64,000 nucleotides of DNA from Bicyclus anynana (taxonomy: Eukaryota; Arthropoda; Insecta; Lepidoptera; Nymphalidae), in NCBI RefSeq assembly GCF_947172395.1, contig NC_069083.1:17640501-17704500 (forward strand), given 5' to 3'. The first letter of the stretch is position 1. Every line of letters starts with the position of its first letter. A model generated the notes under the pieces. The model was not told the origin of the DNA and did not search any database. It worked only from the letters and a program-made list of their open reading frames with translations. A program made the position numbers and the translations under genes. Of this stretch, positions 33,801 to 45,614 are shown piece after piece.

Positions 33801-36800
33801 CGGACTAGATACCTATTTACGAGACATTCTTAAACAAGTATACATAATCTTCTAAAATATCTTCTACAGTTAAAGAAACCCCAATAGAAGCGCAACGTCT
33901 GGCAGTGCAATGTTACATCAATCTGCTGAACTACCACGTCAGCACCAAGGCCATGCTCAATGCAGAATTTATGCAAGAGTTGCTCAATATATTACAGGTA
34001 TGTAGTACGAATACATGTCTCGAAGTCGTTCGACGTTACGGTCACAGCGTAAGTCCGGTGGCAATCTCCAGATGCGCGCCGCGAGAATAAACTAAATATT
34101 ATAACTATTTATTTTATATCTATAAGACATGCGTAATATTAATAATAGGGGGTGAAATGGGGGTTGAAAGTTCACATCGAGTTTCACAAGGACGATGTCG
34201 CAGGCGTCCCATAGTACCTACATAATATAATTAGGTCTTTCGTCCCATCGTAACGAAAGAGGGAGCTTTATTTATGCTATTAAACTCCAAGTTTTTTTTT
34301 CAGTTAGACTTAGTTTACAAGCACTTTTGAAACGTTAAGTTATAAAATGTTAAATCTCTTTTGTTACCATAAAACAAATTACTTTATACTACTACTTTAA
34401 TGTAAGTGTAATCTAATAAGGTACCGTTGAGATAATTTATTTAATTACCAACATTATTGTACAAATTTTAGCGCATTGATACATTGTTGAAAATCATGAC
34501 ATGCAAAGTTTTGACTGGACTCATGAGAGAGGACGTTGCTAAGGAATTATTTACATATAAAAAAGGTGAAGAGGTAAGAAATACGAATTTACTAGAGGTA
34601 CGTACAGCTTCCAGTTATGTACCTACGCATCTTCTTTTGGAATACCTAACTTTGCTTGTCTGATTCTTCAAGATCTTTCCATAGAATTGTTCAGTTTATA
34701 GAATACTAGCAAATCTCCCGTTGTTTCTATTAAAATTATAACTATGTTAAGGTAGCTTTCCATTCATGTAAGAATTTGTAACTTTGGTGTAGTATTCAAA
34801 CATAAAATCAATTTCTTCTTTCTTTCATATTCTTGAAAATCTTTGAATATACTATATACGTCTTAGCTTTAGTAAAATGTTATTTTTTAGGTAATTTCGA
34901 ACAACTTGCGTATAGATCACGTAGGGTTCCGAACAGCGCTGTGCATCCTCATCAGCGCGAGCGTTACAGACGATGGTGCTGACGCTTACCTTGAGCTTGG
35001 AACTATCCATTAGTAAGTATCTTACCCAGTTGTCACAAGTTCCTCGATTACAGATGATATTAACATATATTATTTATGTTATTGTAGAGGGGAGGTATAA
35101 ATAAGAGGATACTTGATAATTTGAGCTCAGTTGTTTATTAGGCAGCGTAGACACCGTCACGCTGCAGGTCGCGTTAGTGATTTTGTGTTGTAATTATTGT
35201 TTATCATAAACATAAATTTTTTAGTGTGTGCATGAATACACACACAAGTCCTGAGACCTGCGCGAGGTGTTTTCTCTACCACAAAATAATGATCACTGTC
35301 GCTGCTACCCGTCACGACACGCAGTGGCGTAACTATACTAACTGAGACTCAAAGCGAAGGTATTTGATGCCCCCTCCCCCCTAAAAACTACTTTATATCT
35401 GCACTATAATTTTGAGCAAAAACTCCGTTTTTTTAATTTGGCGGGCGATTTCAGTCTTTACTTTCATTAGCCAAACTCCAACGACATAATTATGAACTAC
35501 CTAACTATTAGAAGCTCCTGAAGTAAAGTTCTCTGATATAGAGTTAAAATAAAAGAAGATCCTGTAAAACAGTATTATAATATCGTTTTTAGTATGGTGG
35601 AAAATAAGCAAGCACGATATGTAGTCAGTGCGTGGGAGTCAGCATTAGAGGAGATATTTCGACATCATCCCTCCGCCAAATTCGCTTACACTGGACGATT
35701 GGATATTAATGATTTTACTAAGGTTTATATTTCATTAAATTAGTTAATAAATTATCAGAAGTTAGTAAAGTAAATTATTTAGAAGTTGCTAAGAATGCAA
35801 TTTACCTAAGTATTAGGTACATATTCTATACCTGCCAATGTCATCCTTCTATCAATCGAGATGCCCATTCTAATTGGAAACATGGGATTTAATCTGCAAT
35901 AGAATAAGTCCAACTTCAACGTTAGGAGGGTTATTTTCCTCTGTCGCCTTCTTATACCCGTTCTACAATAAAGTGCTACTTATCATATTGGTGTCAATCA
36001 TAGTATTTTAAATCGGTAGCCCTGAATTCTAGGGTGGGCACTGAACTATTCTAGGGTGGGCACGGCCACCTACCTCCTCCTATATACGTACCCTTTTGGG
36101 TGTATCTATTTGGAAAAGTTCCTCACATAGCATTATGTACTATTACAAAACCATCTTGTTCCTAAATATCCAGGAAGGATTCTATGTGCAGAAGAAGTTG
36201 GGTGAATCTTTTCCTACGATTTATGCGTTGGCAGAAGCACCGCCCCCTCACCAGTATCCAGTGTACATCAGTATGTTCCACCAGCCTGCCTATGACGTCG
36301 CTTCCGGTATTGATATTAAGTCGCCATGTTAGTTTCTTTTGTTTTAAAGCCATCAGTTTGTTGTAAGTTAAATGTGAACAGGTTTTTTTTGACTATAGCA
36401 TAAAACCACAGTAGATAATAAAACTGAGAGAGGAGAACCGTGATAGCCCAATGGTAAGACCTCTGCCTTGTAGTCAAAGGACGTAGGTTCGAATCCGGTC
36501 CGGGACATGCACCTCCAACGTTTCAGTTATGTGCATTTTAAGAAATTAAATATCACGTGTCTCAAACGGTGAAGGAAAAACATCGTGAGGGAACCTGCAT
36601 ACCTGAGAATTTTCTTAATTCTCTACGTGTGTGAAGTCTGCCAATCCGCATTTGGTCAGCGTGGTGGACTGAGGCCTAACCCCTTACATTCTGAGAGGAT
36701 ACTCGTGCTCAACAGTGAGCCTAAATATGGGTTGTTAATGATGATAGCATAAAACAGATTCAAAGAAATTCCTACACCAACCAAAGTTGGGGTAGTGGTC

Positions 36801-39800
36801 TTAATTGTTACAAATAATTGTTTTTAATTTAGAAATAAATGAAATTTCAGATCGTCCATCGGAATCCCGGCTTACGGAGTCAGAGTCGGGTCATTTCCGG
36901 GCAATACCTGACGATGTCAACTTGCGTAACTACCTCCTGCGTCTACGCTTGTGGTTTGGCGAACCGTTCGTATATTTCTAAATATCTACAGAATCTTTTG
37001 AAAGTTTGAATGAATCAAGATTGAAATTAGCTCAGACATATGGTCCCCAAACTTTTATCCCAATATTACAACCGTATTGGGATTTACGTGAGTAAAAAGT
37101 TACTTATAAACGTTGTTTCTTATGAAAAGTGGATGTCAATGTTAGTTGAATATAATGTATTTATTTTATATTTTCATTTTTTTACAGAGCAAAATCTATG
37201 CATTACATTGAAATAGAAGACGCGCATTATGAAATCAGGCAAGTCCTTTATAATGATATTGGATAAGTAAGTAGAAAAGGGACATGTCTAACGAAGATCT
37301 AAAAGGATCTCAAAGAATTTGAACTTTCTGTTCATGTTGTAGGAAAAGCCAATAAGCTGTGTATGATTTATATTTGTATCTAGGTGGCGAGAAATAAAAG
37401 AAGTTTTGATCAATCTATGACCCTAAACAGCTTTTAAGAACGAATTTCCCCTGGTATTTCTTTTTAACTTCAGCTGTGTTTATTAACAAATATTGACTGC
37501 TTGAGATATTTGCTAAATTCGATATACTCTCATTTTTATTTCAAAGCACCACCTGTTTAAAACTTTGATTTTTGAAGAAACATGAATTATTTAACATCAA
37601 CAATTTTAAATCAGCGCATGGACTGTTCTTGTTGTTGATGGCTTGAAACTTGAAAGTAAACTTGAATTTTTATGAAATTTAAACATCGCCATATAAACGC
37701 GTATTTTCTCTATGGTAACTAGATGGCGCTGATTTCAAGTTTACTTTGATGCAATCGAATACGTGCAAACTCGCACTAGACCATAGAGTAGGTACACTGA
37801 ATATAGGGTAAGCGAACCGATACTTCTAGATATCGTGACAAGTGCGACGAAGTGTCGACATCGCTGAAGCAACGCGCTCAACTGTTGGGAGAGTTCGTGG
37901 CGGAACAAATGTGCGGACTTACGCAGGAGCGCGATTGCTCTATGCCCAGTGTTAACTTGCACGTGGCGGATTTGATGGTGAACACTATGAAACTTTATAT
38001 GAGTATGAATAGTCCTTGGATCCAGGAGCAAAATATTTATTCATAATCTATACTGCTGAATATGAACTTAACGAAATTCGTTACATCCGATAACAGTGCT
38101 CCCTGAAAATTCTCCGAGTTAAAGTCCTTTTCATGAAAGAAGTCCCGCGGCTAAAACCTTTAAAACCTGAAGTAAAATTGATAGCGCCTTAAACAAATGA
38201 CAACAAGACCGCCATTAGCAAATATCAATGAGCGCTATTAAGACGCTATTAGGACTTTAAAGTTTTTGTCTGTCTGTTTGTCCGAGCTAATCCTTGCAAC
38301 GGCTGAATTGATTTTAATGGGCCTCACTGGAAGTCAGAGGAGCTGGTGTTTATGCTACATTAGGGGTCTATTTTATCCTGGAAAAATCAATGATTCGCGG
38401 TATTTATGAAGAACCGAATTTCATGCGGACGCCCGCAACTTCGTTCGTACTTATATTTCAATCAAGACCTTACCTTAAGTAGTAACCTTGTCAGACAAAA
38501 TTCAGGGGGGATAGGGGACGATGGGGGAATTGCGGGCACGGATTAAATGCGGACTAACATGTATCTCCTCTATCTCTGCCCACCGCGTTTTAAGGTAATT
38601 GAAATTTTATTTATTTTGTGATGTTGATGTAGTTTTTGGCATTTACTATTTTTAGTGTTATTCTGTCGGTTCTGATGTTAAAGATGAGTAAAAGCCCTTT
38701 GTTGTTGGAGTTGGAATGACCTTCCGGCGTTTGTGTTTCCTGACACATATAATTTGGACACCTTCAAAGCTAGAGTGAATAGGCATCTTCTAGATAAGCG
38801 CGCTCCAACTTAGACCGCATTAATGCTTACCATCAGGCTTAATTGTAGTCAAGCGCTGGCCTATATTGCATAAAAAAAAGGCACGACCGTTTGCTTTAAC
38901 AAATTTTCTTCCCCTACTTGTTATCGGACGCACTTATGTCTGGAAGATGGCATATCACACAGGTGCATACCTATACAAAGTTTGAGCAGTATGATTAATG
39001 ATCATAAATAAATATTTGTTCTTGGGCACAAGGATATATCCTATGATTTTTGTGATCAGATAGGTAGGTACTATATTTAATTTCAGAATGAGCTGAACTC
39101 CCCTCTAGTGGGTCTGGGCTTTATCAAATGTGGGGGTCAGTTGGAGAGGGCGCTGCTGTACAAAGTGCTGGCAGACAGAGTGGGGCTGCCCTGCGCCTTG
39201 CACAGGGGCTCCAGCGCTCACGCTTGGTGCGAGATCGCCGTGCCAGAAATAGACCCGGTGAGAAATTTCTATTAAATTATCTATACCCCAACACAATAAT
39301 GTGCTGTAGTCATGATATTGTTATTTATTATCTATGAAGTTGTAACTCATAGATAATGTCTATCTCTATGAATTGTCTGTGACAAAATGTCTTCTTGTCA
39401 AATTCAATTTCTTGTGTGCAGATGCCTCCATATAAATATTGTAATGTAATCCATTTTAATCCACATATAAATTTTATTGTACTATTTTTTGGTGAAACAT
39501 TTTTGAATAAATGTTGTTCACTAATTTCTTGTTTTCGTCAATTACTTCTTTCACCACGATCATCGATCGCTCGTGCGCATCTTCAAGCTCTGCCCAACAA
39601 AGGTTATGATACCCAGATAACGTGGTGAGTAGAAAATTTTTAATAACGATTAGAGGACAAGAAAAATGGCTGATGAAAATGTACAGAATGTACACACTAC
39701 GCAAACATTTGCTGGAGGTGTGTCGATTGACAAACTGGATGGCGTCGCGACCTATAATTGCTGGAAATTTCAAATGCGCATGGCCTTGACCTTAGAGGGC

Positions 39801-42800
39801 CTATGGGGCTGTGTTTTGGGCACGGATGAAGATCCTACGCGTGGACAGCGAGCCCTCGCTAGAATTTGTCTTGCCGTTAAATCATGTTGCGTACAATATA
39901 TTCGCAACGTTACAACAGCTAAAGAAGCCTGGATCAATCTAGAGAAAACCTTCGAGGATAAAGGTCTATTTCGCCGAGTAGTGTTACTAAGAAAATTGCA
40001 TCATATGTCTTACACAGAGTTCAAATCCATGGCTGAGTACATTGACGCAGTCATGACAACAGTACAACAATTATCAGACATAGGAAGGATTGTTGATGAC
40101 AGAGAGGTTGCAGAACTACTACTAAGTGGACTTCCTCAGGAGTATGATACGTTGGTGTCAGGACTTGAGGCGTTGAATTTTCAAGACAACTTAACTAGTG
40201 AAACCGTTAGAGCCCGTCTTCTACAGGAAGACTTCAGGAGGAATAATAACCTATTACAAAAGAACGGAAACGGGAACGGAGAAACAGCTTTTGCTACTAA
40301 TAAGAAAATGATAATCTGCAATTTCTGTAAACGAGCTGGACACACTAAGTCAAAATGCTTTAAGCTGATAAGAGAAAGAAAGAAGCAGAAAGAGCACACA
40401 TCTGCTGCATCTGTATTAGCTGCATTTTCCTCTAATGACTGGATAGTTGATTCAGGGTGTACAACTCATATGTGCAAGAATAAACAATGGTTTGTAGATT
40501 TAGATATCAATAAGAAATGTATGGTAACGGTTGCAAATAATGAAAGATTAAGTTGTAATGGTATTGGCAATGTTTATGTAATGTTTCCTAATAATGTTAA
40601 GAAAATGATAAGTAATGTAATGTATGTTCCATATTTATCAACAAATTTACTGTCCGTTAATAGGTTAACTGAAAATGGTTATTTAGTGAAATTTGATAAC
40701 AATGCTTGTCAAATTTCTGATGATAAGGGTCAAGTCATAGCCAGCGCTAATAACTGTAATGGCATTTACAAATTGAATGTCATGCCAGCGATAGGTTTAA
40801 CAGAACATTGTTCACAGAATACACAAGTTAATCGTCAGTGTTCCGGAATGGTAGGTGGCAATACAACGGAGGCTGCATATGCTGTGTCATCTGAGTTATG
40901 GCACAAACGGCTTGGACATTTGAGCTATAAAGGTATGTGTGCACTTCGTGATAAGCTTGCTGATGGTGTACATTTTTCCAATGTTGGCAACCTGAAAGAC
41001 TGTGAGTCTTGCATTAAGGGGAAGCAAGCAATGCTTTCTTTTCCCAAAGGTAAGGCCAAGAGAGCTCATAGATGTCTCGAGTTAATACACTCCGATGTCT
41101 GTGGTCCTATGTCGGAAAGCAGCTGGGGAGGTCATAAATATCTTCTTACATTCACTGATGATTATTCTAGAAAGACATGTGGATACTTAATGAAAAATAA
41201 AAATGAAGTTATGTTTCATTTTATAAAATTTAAAAATTTAGTTGAAAAACAATTAGATTGTTCTATTAAATGTTTGAGGACAGATGGCGGTGGTGAATTT
41301 TGTAACAAAAATTTTGAAATTTATTTAGCTAACAATGGTATTGTTCACCAAACCACCATACCATATAGCCCACAACAAAATGGAGTTGCAGAGAGGGTTA
41401 ATAGGACTCTTATGGAGAAAACGAGATGTATGCTTTTGGAGGCAAACTTAGGTAAACGCTATTGGGGCGAAGCCGTCATGACGGCTATTTATCTTAAAAA
41501 TAGATCCCCCACTGCAGCTGTGCCCGGTGCTACTCCTGAACAGATTTGGACTGGTTCCAAAGTGAACTTAGACCATCTGAGAGTTTTTGGAAGCAAAGTT
41601 TTTTCTCTAGTGCCTAGTTGTGCCCGTGACAAGTTAGATAGCAAATCCAAAGAATACATTTTTGTTGGTTATTGCAGTGACTCTAAAGGCTACAGATTAA
41701 TAGATCCTCAGTGTCCTAATAAGGTTATTAAATCGAGAAATGTTCATTTTATTGAATCTTTAAAGTTCAATTTATTATCGAATGATAATAATAAGGTAAC
41801 TTTTAATAATACAATTTTATATAACTGTTATAAAAGTGCAGGGAATAATAATTCAAATAATGAAAATAATTTATTAATTAATAATTTTGATAATAATCAA
41901 AATATTTCTGTGACTTCAGATGGTGTTGAAGAGGCGCCCTGTATTGCAGAGTCCAATACTAGTCGCTCCTCTTCTGGTTCCTTCTCTGATGATGTTGTAA
42001 ATGAAAGTAGTATTTTAAATTCTGATCCAGTGACATCTGCCGATGAACAATTTTTATCATTTGACTCTGGGAGTACCATATTATCTCCTAATCAGTTGAC
42101 TGATGGTGTATCGAGTCCTGAGCAATGTCTTGAAGAACCGAATAGACCAGTAAGGAGTACACGTGGTAACATTCCCAAAAGGTATGATGATTATGAACTA
42201 GATCTTTCTCTCTTTGCTCATAATTATGTTTTGGACGAACCTCAATCATATGAAGATGCTATGGCAAGTCAGAACAAGGCTGACTGGCAACAGGCTATGA
42301 AAAATGAATATGATTCATTGATCAAAAACGGGGTTTGGGAGCTGGTTGATAGACCTCATAATCATAATGTGATCAAATGCAGGTGGGTGTTCAAGGTCAA
42401 ACAGGATACAAAAGGGAACTTTGATAAATTCAAGGCACGTTTAGTTGCTCGAGGGTTTGATCAAAAGCCTGGTGTTGACTATGACCAAACTTTTTCGCCT
42501 GTAGTGAGGCACTCAACTATGCGTATACTTTTTAGTTTAGCAAATGAGATGAATATGGACATAGATCATATTGATGTCACAACTGCTTTCTTACATAGTA
42601 ATTTACAAGAGAAAATATATATGGAACAACCTTCTGGTTTTGAATGTGATAATAAAAATAAAGTATGTTTATTAAGAAAGAGTTTATATGGTCTTAAACA
42701 GGCCAGTAGAGCTTGGAACCAAACAGTTCATGATTTGTTGACTAAACATGGTTATTCTCAAACTAAAAATGAACCATGCGTATATTATGTAAGACATGAT

Positions 42801-45525
42801 AATAATTTGACTATAATTGCTGTTTACGTTGATGATTTCTTTATATTTAGTAATTGTGACATACAGAAAAATTATTTAATTGATATTTTAAGTAATAATT
42901 TTTGTATTAAGAATCTAGGACCTGTCAAAAACTGTTTGGGTATGAATATTTATAGAGACAGAAGTAAAGGCATATTAATATTGAAACAGTCAGAATATAT
43001 TAAAAAGTTGTTGATACGTTTTAATATGCAGGATTGTAAAAATGTTGCCACACCTATGCAAGTTAATGAAACATTCACTAATAATGGCAGTAATTGTAAT
43101 TTACAGTGTGAATTTAATTATAGAGAACTAATAGGCTGCCTTATGTATTTGAGCGTGTGTACACGACCTGATATTTCATTTTGTTGTAGTAAAATGAGTC
43201 AGTTTAATAATTGTTACACTCCTGCTCATTGGACAGCTGCTAAAAGGATCTTACGCTATTTGCATAGCACAATTGATCATGGTTTAGTTTTTACTTGTAG
43301 TAAAAATATGAATCTTGTATCCTATGCTGATGCTGATTGGGCAAATGATCCAAGTGATAGAAAATCTTACACTGGATATGCAATTAAAATAGGAAATAAC
43401 TGTATAAATTGGGAAAGTCGAAAGCAGCAAATTGTGGCATTGTCGAGCACAGAAGCTGAGTATATAGCAATGAGTGATGCTTGTAGAGATATTATGTTCA
43501 TTAGACAGTTTGTGTTTGAAGTTATTGGTAAATACTTAGAATGTAAACTTTATAATGATAATCAAAGTGCTTTAAAATTGTTGAATTCTAAGGAATGTCA
43601 TAGAAGAACCAAACATATAGATGTTCGGTATCATTTCATGAAAGACTTAAGATATAAAAATGTTATTTGTTTTGACTATTTACAGACAAATGAAATGATA
43701 GCGGATATTTTAACAAAAGCTTTGTCAAAAGTTAAACATTGTAATTTTATGAAAAGTTTAAATGTTAAAATATTGTAAAAATGTCAATGTCTTCAAAATT
43801 GTTTAACAAATTTTGATGTAATTAAGTATATATTATGACAAAATTATTATTGTATTGGTTTAAGGGGAAGTATTAAATTATCTATACCCCAACACAATAA
43901 TGTGCTGTAGTCATGATATTGTTATTTATTATCTATGAAGTTGTAACTCATAGATAATGTCTATCTCTATGAATTGTCTGTGACAAAATGTCTTCTTGTC
44001 AAATTCAATTTCTTGTGTGCAGATGCCTCCATATAAATATTGTAATGTAATCCATTTTAATCCACATATAAATTTTATTGTACTATTTTTTGGTGAAACA
44101 TTTTTGAATAAATGTTGTTCACTAATTTCTTGTTTTCGTCAATTACTTCTTTCACCACGATCATCGATCGCTCGTGCGCATCTTCAAGCTCTGCCCAACA
44201 ATTTCTAGTCTTCTACTTCGACTGATCGTTAAACAACAATGGGGGATCCCGCTTTCTGCCCTAGACAAGCCCTGTGGTTGTCTTGTTGTACCTAAAGTGT
44301 TTTTCAGACAGTAGGTATGGTGCGGGTGACTCGGGTGTTCGTTTCGTTTTTGAAAGTTGGCCGCGTTTCGCTATAATAGTACGTATTAAAGACGTCCTAA
44401 GGCAACTGTCACCGTACCCATGCTATATGAAAAACACTTTAGGTACAACTAGACGGTTTTATTTAAAACGGGCTTCCTGAATTTTGTCTTCAATGTTCGT
44501 GGTTTGTTTTTGAATGTCTATTTCTATTATTATTCAACTAGTTTACGATTTCAACCGATGTCAAACTTTAATGCAGTCCAAGATATGCATATAGCTTGGC
44601 AAGTTGATGACACTCCCGTTATGTGCGCGCGGGCAGTGGTGGATTTACCAGTAGGCTTAGTAGGGTGGCAGATTTTATGGGGCGCCAAATTTGACTCGAA
44701 AATTTTCTCTTCTACAGAAATAAAAAAAATGTAACGATAATTTTAATATTGTAACGTACGTCCTGTACAGTCCTGTTAAAATATTAAAGCTTGCAATTTT
44801 ATTGACACAACTAGCGGACGCCCGCGACTTCGTCCGCGTGTAAGTCGTTGTAAACTTTCAACTACCCCTATCCTACCTCTACCCTACCCTATCCCAACCC
44901 TACCCCTACCCTACCACTACCCTACCCCTACCCCTACCCTACCCTACCCCTGCCCTACCCCTACCCTAAGTAGTTTTTGTTTCTATAAAGAACATACAGA
45001 CAGACAGACAGACAGACAAAAATTTTACTGATTGCATTTTTGGCATCAGTATCGATCACTAATCACCCCCTGATAGTTATTTTGGAAATATATTTCATGT
45101 ACAGAATTGACCTCTCTACAGATTTATTATAAGTATAGATTTAAGGTAATTTGAACTAAGATACTATCGAATTTCAGAGTTCAGTAGGGGCTGCAAAAAT
45201 TCAATAGCCTACTGGTGGCAAAGTAAACCCGCCACTGCGCGCGGGTATGAAGTCGTGCGCGTGGGTATGAAGTCGTGCGCGCGGGGCATCTCACGATACA
45301 CCCTTTCCGGCCTTTTTTAAAGGTTTCTTGTTTCAGAATGAAAAGCTAGACAAACCCCTGAACTACCCAGCGGGCCTTCTCAGAGTGAACTACGTAGTGG
45401 ACCTTACGGAGCGGCCGGGTAGACTGCTACCACTATCGTCGCCGGAAGCGCAGCGCGCGTGCGCCCGTGATTGCGCGCCATACACTGCGCGCGCGCTCCC
45501 AGACACATGCAAGTGCGAGCATTGA
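24827..45525 (+). CDS. ARMC3: Armadillo-repeat protein with C-terminal EDR1/transglutaminase-like domain
   Basis: Seventeen exons: 24827-24970, 25259-25486, 25975-26136, 26377-26601, 27051-27251, 32363-32522, 32922-33071, 33870-33997, 34472-34573, 34891-35012, 35593-35722, 36174-36327, 36851-36965, 37188-37238, 37830-37977, 39087-39257, 45337-45525 (TGA). The phase is continuous, 859 residues; vertebrate ARMC3 is about 870. Residues about 35-480 are armadillo helices (LNIRRFALKALAQLCQL, VFVLEFASLVLAELTRE, VDLLADAAMGVANMTKL). The C-terminus (690-850) reads FVAEQMCG…VNLHVADLM, RALLYKVLADRVGLPCALHR and VNYVVDLTERPGRLLPL, matching the EDR1 domain that follows the repeats in ARMC3. Vertebrate ARMC3 is ciliary and testis-linked; that role here is inference. 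Intron 14 appears to use a GC donor. Copia elements lie in introns 5 and 16. The exon 13 donor and the last-exon end are least certain. Confidence 0.92.
27446..32237 (-). mobile_element. Copia-type LTR retrotransposon, internally deleted, in ARMC3 intron 5
   Basis: Two 285-bp LTRs (27446-27730 and 31953-32237) look identical, and 5-bp target duplications atata flank the element (27441-27445, 32238-32242). In the sense (minus) direction the 5' LTR is followed directly by ggttataggcc, a Copia-style primer binding site. It lies antisense to ARMC3. The identical LTRs point to recent insertion. Confidence 0.95.
27917..31836 (-). pseudogene. Copia Gag-Pol polyprotein with internal deletion and frame break
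   Basis: The first part, 30853-31836, carries Gag, a CCHC knuckle (CDFCQRSGHKKSKC) and the protease motif VDSGAS, then runs out of frame. The second, 27917-30886, resumes in another frame at LWHKRLGHLS (pre-integrase zinc region). It continues through integrase (HSDVCGPM, FTDDFSRKT, NGVSERLNRTL), reverse transcriptase (YVDDFYIFS) and RNase H (ADADWAND, STEAEYLAL). Compared with the intact relative at 39666-43778, roughly 130 codons between protease and pre-integrase are missing. The element is recent by its LTRs yet defective. Confidence 0.92.
33580..33825 (-). mobile_element. tRNA-derived SINE, family 2
   Basis: The reverse complement shows the family-2 head remnant (near ccggactag), tcaaacgatgaaggaaaa, the ttctctacg-like motif and the ggcctaacccgtttcatt end. 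It is diverged and lies in ARMC3 intron 7. Confidence 0.8.
35095..35340 (+). mobile_element. Dispersed repeat, relative of 10100-10440
   Basis: It shares gcgttagtgattttgtg, ttatcataaa and gacctgcgcgaggtgttttc with the ORP1-intron copy. It lies in ARMC3 intron 10; no ORF. Confidence 0.65.
36436..36748 (+). mobile_element. tRNA-derived SINE, family 2, nearly complete
   Basis: The head ccgtgatagcccaatggtaa, B box ggttcgaatccgg, body tatcacgtgtctcaaacgg and the end aatatgggttgttaatg are all present. This is the best-preserved family-2 copy in the window, in ARMC3 intron 12. Confidence 0.9.
39270..44200 (+). mobile_element. Full-length, apparently intact Copia retrotransposon in ARMC3 intron 16
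   Basis: Two 330-bp LTRs (39270-39599, 43871-44200) appear identical, with 5-bp target duplications atttc (39265-39269, 44201-44205). The primer binding site aggttatgataccc follows the 5' LTR, and a polypurine tract (aaggggaag) precedes the 3' LTR. It inserted 12 bp into the intron, just after the exon 16 donor (gtgagaa), in the same orientation as ARMC3. Confidence 0.96.
39666..43778 (+). CDS. Copia Gag-Pol polyprotein, uninterrupted
   Basis: A single 1370-codon frame. In order: Gag; CCHC knuckle CNFCKRAGHTKSKC near residue 220; aspartic protease motif VDSGC near 263; pre-integrase zinc region LWHKRLGHLS near 414; integrase acidic residues in HSDVCGPM, TDDYSRK and NGVAERVNRT; reverse transcriptase box YVDDFFIFS near 1060; RNase H (ADADWAND and STEAEYIAM). 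The length fits the one-ORF plan of Copia. The N-rich linker around residues 700-760 is low complexity. Nothing visibly disables it. Confidence 0.95.
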   Translation: MADENVQNVHTTQTFAGGVSIDKLDGVATYNCWKFQMRMALTLEGLWGCVLGTDEDPTRGQRALARICLAVKSCCVQYIRNVTTAKEAWINLEKTFEDKGLFRRVVLLRKLHHMSYTEFKSMAEYIDAVMTTVQQLSDIGRIVDDREVAELLLSGLPQEYDTLVSGLEALNFQDNLTSETVRARLLQEDFRRNNNLLQKNGNGNGETAFATNKKMIICNFCKRAGHTKSKCFKLIRERKKQKEHTSAASVLAAFSSNDWIVDSGCTTHMCKNKQWFVDLDINKKCMVTVANNERLSCNGIGNVYVMFPNNVKKMISNVMYVPYLSTNLLSVNRLTENGYLVKFDNNACQISDDKGQVIASANNCNGIYKLNVMPAIGLTEHCSQNTQVNRQCSGMVGGNTTEAAYAVSSELWHKRLGHLSYKGMCALRDKLADGVHFSNVGNLKDCESCIKGKQAMLSFPKGKAKRAHRCLELIHSDVCGPMSESSWGGHKYLLTFTDDYSRKTCGYLMKNKNEVMFHFIKFKNLVEKQLDCSIKCLRTDGGGEFCNKNFEIYLANNGIVHQTTIPYSPQQNGVAERVNRTLMEKTRCMLLEANLGKRYWGEAVMTAIYLKNRSPTAAVPGATPEQIWTGSKVNLDHLRVFGSKVFSLVPSCARDKLDSKSKEYIFVGYCSDSKGYRLIDPQCPNKVIKSRNVHFIESLKFNLLSNDNNKVTFNNTILYNCYKSAGNNNSNNENNLLINNFDNNQNISVTSDGVEEAPCIAESNTSRSSSGSFSDDVVNESSILNSDPVTSADEQFLSFDSGSTILSPNQLTDGVSSPEQCLEEPNRPVRSTRGNIPKRYDDYELDLSLFAHNYVLDEPQSYEDAMASQNKADWQQAMKNEYDSLIKNGVWELVDRPHNHNVIKCRWVFKVKQDTKGNFDKFKARLVARGFDQKPGVDYDQTFSPVVRHSTMRILFSLANEMNMDIDHIDVTTAFLHSNLQEKIYMEQPSGFECDNKNKVCLLRKSLYGLKQASRAWNQTVHDLLTKHGYSQTKNEPCVYYVRHDNNLTIIAVYVDDFFIFSNCDIQKNYLIDILSNNFCIKNLGPVKNCLGMNIYRDRSKGILILKQSEYIKKLLIRFNMQDCKNVATPMQVNETFTNNGSNCNLQCEFNYRELIGCLMYLSVCTRPDISFCCSKMSQFNNCYTPAHWTAAKRILRYLHSTIDHGLVFTCSKNMNLVSYADADWANDPSDRKSYTGYAIKIGNNCINWESRKQQIVALSSTEAEYIAMSDACRDIMFIRQFVFEVIGKYLECKLYNDNQSALKLLNSKECHRRTKHIDVRYHFMKDLRYKNVICFDYLQTNEMIADILTKALSKVKHCNFMKSLNVKIL
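44285..44449. mobile_element. MITE-like inverted-repeat element
   Basis: The ends gttgtacctaaagtgttttt and the exact reverse complement at 44430-44449, with further partial pairing inward (gggtgac/gtcaccg region), form a long stem of about 45 bp. Length is 165 bp; non-coding. Confidence 0.82.
44865..44970. repeat. CCCTAC microsatellite
   Basis: Irregular (cccta/ccctac)n, complementary in unit to the tract at 7434-7570, next to a cgcgacttcgtccgcg fragment. The unit is not the TTAGG insect telomere unit. Confidence 0.85.
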
Positions 45526-45614
45526 AAACCTTCAATGGATTCATCATCATATCAGCCGATGGACGTCCACTGCAGGACTGTCTTTTGTAGGGACTTTCAA
45601 ACATCACGATCCAG

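Larger units (their letters stand above)
44206..45336. other. Rest of ARMC3 intron 16, repeats only
   Basis: No exon was recognised. It contains an inverted-repeat element (44285-44449), a fragment beginning ctagcggacgcccgcgactt (44812) of a widespread lepidopteran repeat, a ccctac microsatellite (44865-44970), a short (cagac)n run at about 44997, and two direct copies of gggtatgaagtcgtgcgcg near 45241 and 45263. Confidence 0.6.
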
